Source of the DNA: JAAZMI01 sp964603615
Lineage (GTDB): Bacteria > Bacillota > Dethiobacteria > DTU022 > UBA8154
Assembly (NCBI GenBank): GCA_964603615.1
Contig: CAZRVU010000065.1
Coordinates: 1-7,801 of the forward strand
DNA: 7,801 nt
Direction: 5' to 3'
Part shown: positions 6,179-7,801 of the stretch, piece by piece
How the letters are laid out: each line of letters starts with the position of its first letter
How positions within the stretch are numbered: position 1 is the stretch's first letter
Translations under genes and position numbers: made by a program
Notes under the pieces: generated by a model
Database searches by the model: none
What the model was told of the DNA's origin: nothing
Seen by the model: only the letters and a program-made list of their open reading frames with translations

Positions 6179-6881
6179 GTGGCTAGCGAAGGCAAGGATA
6201 CCGGGATGATAAGAACCAAGCACTATTTATACTATAAAGATGCACGAAAATTAAATTTTTTGGCTGATGAAAGCGTGCACCTGGTGGTTACTTCTCCCCC
6301 TTGTCCTCTAGTCGAAATGTGGGATAATATTTTCATTGGTTTAAATGAGCAAATCGGGGGCATGCTGCAGAAGGAAGAGTATTACACGGCCTTCGAATTG
6401 ATGCACCGGGAGTTGGACAAGGTTTGGCAAGAGCTGTTCCGGGTGTTAACGACCGGGGGTTTTGCCTGTATTAATATCGGTGATGTGACGCGATCGTTCG
6501 GGGGGAGGTTTCAGCTTTTTCCCAACCATGCCAGGCTTTGCAGTCTTTTTGGGGAAGGGGACCACTACTTTAGCTGCCCTTGCTTCCGGGAGGAACAGTG
6601 TCGGGTGCGAAATTGATAAAAATTTTAGCGTTTTGCTGGATGAGAAACTTTTGGATCCTGGCCTGCTAGAACAGTTAAACGGTTATCAGTGTGAAAGAAT
6701 CCCAAAACACTTATATTTTGTCGAAAAATATGCCCGGGAAAGAGGCCATTTGCCTCAATATCAAAATGGGCATTATCAGTTTCCTGTGGTTACCAGGCAG
6801 GAAACAAGCTTGAAGTTGATGCATGTTAAAAAAATCACTAGGGGGGAAAGTTGCTACTTTGCTTTTCATCGTCAATGCTGA
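6179..6881 (+). pseudogene. Broken DNA methyltransferase (TSPPY type, N4-C/N6-A), internal deletion and frameshift
   Basis: Two parts of one methyltransferase lie in different frames. The N-part (GTG 6179, or ATG 6206, to about 6538) has YYKDARKL, VHLVVTSPPCPL and EMWD, then ELDKVWQELFRVLTTGGFAC, INIGDVTRSFGGRFQL and FPNHARL. The C-part (about 6543-6881) has the SAM-binding VFLGKGTTTLAALASGRNSV and GCEID, then a tail with FPVVTRQE. Known for this family: motif IV comes first, a central region follows, and DPFxGxGTT closes the protein. Here the central region is absent; from memory of relatives roughly 130-150 residues are lost, and the two halves join in the wrong frame near 6539-6545. The catalytic SPPY also reads SPPC (Cys codon 6302-6304). 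The original enzyme probably modified cytosine N4 or adenine N6. No restriction enzyme gene is nearby. The N-frame runs on to a stop at 6616 with unrelated residues. Confidence 0.85.
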
Positions 6882-6995
6882 ATAATACAACTAATTGTTG
6901 TTTTAAAGGCTACTGACTTTTATATATGTCCTTTATAAATTACACCAAAATATATCCTTGCAATCTAGATCTATATCTTTTGAACTTCTTTTTCC

Positions 6996-7024
6996 TTGAC
7001 AAAGGTTTGGGTTGGTGTTAAAAT
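6996..7024 (+). promoter_or_regulatory. Strong sigma-A-type promoter upstream of the tRNA cluster
   Basis: Perfect -35 TTGACA (6996-7001), a 17-base spacer and -10 TAAAAT (7019-7024). A transcript would start near 7031, about 120 bases before tRNA-fMet. This is the best promoter match in the window and fits a highly expressed tRNA-tuf unit. Confidence 0.7.
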
Positions 7025-7050
7025 TATTTTTGGCTGCAATGGCCTAACAG

Positions 7051-7080
7051 TTCATAATTTGCGTGGAATTAGGATATAAT
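7051..7080 (+). promoter_or_regulatory. Possible second promoter before the tRNA cluster
   Basis: Perfect -10 TATAAT (7075-7080) with a weak TTCATA (7051-7056) 18 bases upstream. The -10 lies inside a perfect 7-base palindrome, GGATATA-A-TATATCC (7072-7086). Tandem promoters are common before stable RNA genes; the poor -35 limits confidence. Confidence 0.4.
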
Positions 7081-7152
7081 ATATCCCGTTACAAAAGTGC
7101 CACAGAATTCTTGATATTTTTTAAAAAGTCAGTTCTCTTCAGATTTTAGCGG

Positions 7153-7230
<78 letters not shown>

Positions 7231-7298
7231 AATTTAAATATAAAGTAATTTTTTATATATTATTCTATAAAAAGATAGGATTATTGGATAACTTAGTT

Positions 7299-7374
7299 GC
7301 TCACGTAGCTCAGTCGGCAGAGCGTATCCTTGGTAAGGATAAGGTCACCGGTTCGATTCCGGTCGTGAGCTCCA
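7299..7374 (+). tRNA. tRNA-Thr (GGT)
   Basis: A 76-nt cloverleaf with encoded CCA. Acceptor GCTCACG/CGTGAGC, D-stem GCTC/GAGC, anticodon stem TATCC/GGATA with loop TTGGTAA (anticodon GGT at 7332-7334), T-arm ACCGG-TTCGATT-CCGGT and discriminator T. It reads ACC and ACT codons. It lies 69 bases after tRNA-fMet and 1 base before the next tRNA, so these two must come from one precursor. Confidence 0.97.
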
Positions 7375-7375
7375 T

Positions 7376-7452
7376 GGCGGTGTAGCTCAGTTGGTTAGAG
7401 CATACGGCTCATACCCGTAGTGTCCGGGGTTCGAATCCCTGCGCCGCCACCA
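7376..7452 (+). tRNA. Elongator tRNA-Met (CAT)
   Basis: A 77-nt cloverleaf with encoded CCA. Acceptor GGCGGTG/CGCCGCC is fully paired (one G-T), so it is not an initiator. Anticodon stem TACGG/CCGTA, loop CTCATAC, anticodon CAT at 7410-7412; T-arm CGGGG-TTCGAAT-CCCTG. The acceptor and anticodon stem match the Bacillus elongator Met tRNA, which argues against the lysidine-modified tRNA-Ile that also has a CAT anticodon gene. Confidence 0.93.
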
Positions 7453-7502
7453 TTGTTTATTTAAAGGTTTATCCCAAAGTGTAAAAAATCCTTCCCTGGC
7501 TG

Positions 7503-7532
7503 TTTACAAACTCTGAAAAATATCTGTATATT
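7503..7532 (+). promoter_or_regulatory. Possible promoter for tuf
   Basis: TTTACA (7503-7508), an 18-base spacer and TATATT (7527-7532), each 5 of 6 to consensus. It would give a leader of roughly 210 bases before tuf. In such AT-rich DNA matches like this occur by chance, so confidence is modest. Confidence 0.35.
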
Positions 7533-7733
7533 ATTTAAACCTTAGATATAATAAAATTATAAATATAAATAGAAGGTTTTATTTTTTTTTAGTATAATCA
7601 ATACAGTTAAGTTACTTTTTAAGGTTATGGTAAGTTATTTGAAGTTATTTTGCTGGATTTATCTGAAGCTAAGGATTGAGAAGTTTTAAGGGTCTAAAGA
7701 CTGTCTGACAAGAATTCTGTGAAATTAGGGTAA

Positions 7734-7741
7734 AAGGGAGG
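7734..7741 (+). promoter_or_regulatory. Ribosome binding site for tuf
   Basis: AAGGGAGG ends 11 bases before the ATG at 7753. It is a good purine-rich SD, as expected for a highly translated gene, with slightly long spacing. Confidence 0.65.
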
Positions 7742-7752
7742 ATTCTAGGATA

Positions 7753-7801
7753 ATGGCCAAAAAAAAGTATGAGAGGACCAAGCCGCACATTAACGTAGGT
7801 A
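7753..7801 (+). CDS. tuf: Elongation factor Tu, first 16 codons (3' cut by window)
   Basis: The visible product MAKKKYERTKPHINVG matches the very conserved EF-Tu N-terminus, just before the GHVDHGKTT P-loop, which lies beyond the window. EF-Tu is the cytoplasmic GTPase that carries aminoacyl-tRNA to the ribosome. Here tuf stands behind a tRNA-fMet/Thr/Met cluster and not behind fusA. That recalls the tufB arrangement of many bacteria, where tRNA genes precede tuf and secE-nusG follow. Downstream genes are not visible. Confidence 0.93.
   Translation, partial: MAKKKYERTKPHINVG

Larger units (their letters stand above)
6882..7152. other. Non-coding region between methyltransferase remnant and tRNA genes
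   Basis: AT-rich, with no convincing open reading frame on either strand. It holds the promoter at 6996-7024, a second -10 box at 7075-7080 and a short AT palindrome over that box. Nothing else recognisable is seen. Confidence 0.6.
7453..7752 (+). other. AT-rich non-coding leader between tRNA-Met and tuf
   Basis: About 300 bases with no gene, very AT-rich. It contains a possible promoter at 7503-7532, a T-run at 7581-7590, unsupported TATAAT boxes at 7547 and 7593, three copies of AAGTTAyTT (7609-7617, 7632-7640, 7642-7650) and the tuf ribosome binding site. No T-box, known riboswitch or convincing terminator is recognised. tuf may be expressed by read-through from the tRNA genes, from a promoter in this stretch, or both. 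Confidence 0.55.

Noticed and set aside
6528..6881. Separate small gene starting at the ATG at 6528
   Set aside because: Its first residues overlap sequence that codes FPNHARL in the other frame, and its body is the C-terminal part of the same methyltransferase. It is better read as one broken gene.
6887..6904. Hairpin ACAAC-TAATT-GTTGT followed by TTT as a terminator after the methyltransferase remnant
   Set aside because: Only five mostly A-T pairs and a short T-run; too weak to support a call.
7238..7257. TATAAA/TTTATA hairpin between tRNA-fMet and tRNA-Thr
   Set aside because: Composed only of A-T pairs in AT-rich DNA, so it is not convincing as a terminator or other element.

Overview
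The window looks like chromosomal DNA of a low-to-mid GC Gram-positive anaerobe of the Clostridia/Peptococcaceae type. The pointers are Shine-Dalgarno sites of the GGAGG kind, a substrate-binding protein exported as a lipoprotein, an elongator tRNA-Met that closely resembles the Bacillus version, CCA-encoded tRNAs, and a tuf gene sitting behind a tRNA cluster. The taxon is an inference; no gene in the window fixes it.

Positions 1-6034 hold one tightly packed plus-strand gene series with short gaps or overlaps. In order it encodes: a GTPase of the HypB/UreG/CobW (G3E, SIMIBI) kind with several cysteine pairs, cut off at its 5' end by the window; an ABC-type ATPase with no obvious membrane partner; a substrate-binding-protein-like polypeptide with no signal peptide; a FecE/BtuD-type ABC ATPase; a class I SAM-dependent methyltransferase; a FepB/BtuF-type lipoprotein with a glycine-rich insertion; and a FecCD/BtuC-type permease. 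The last four include all parts of a siderophore/corrinoid/haem-type (type II) importer. The first three look like a cytoplasmic module for handling a metal or metal complex. Together they suggest uptake of a metal chelate or metallo-tetrapyrrole followed by intracellular handling or modification. The substrate cannot be read from the sequence. This operon is the best candidate here for a poorly described system.

Positions 6035-6178 are a short intergenic region with a weak hairpin and a possible promoter. Positions 6179-6881 carry a broken DNA methyltransferase of the TSPPY (N4-cytosine/N6-adenine) type. Its N-terminal and C-terminal parts are both recognisable but lie in different frames, the central part is missing, and the catalytic SPPY motif reads SPPC.

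Positions 6882-7152 are non-coding and contain a near-consensus promoter (TTGACA, 17 bp, TAAAAT) and a second TATAAT box. Three tRNA genes follow: initiator tRNA-fMet(CAT), tRNA-Thr(GGT) and elongator tRNA-Met(CAT). An AT-rich 300-base leader without a gene then leads to the first 16 codons of tuf (EF-Tu), which runs off the window. The right end is core translation machinery; the left end is accessory metal or cofactor metabolism.
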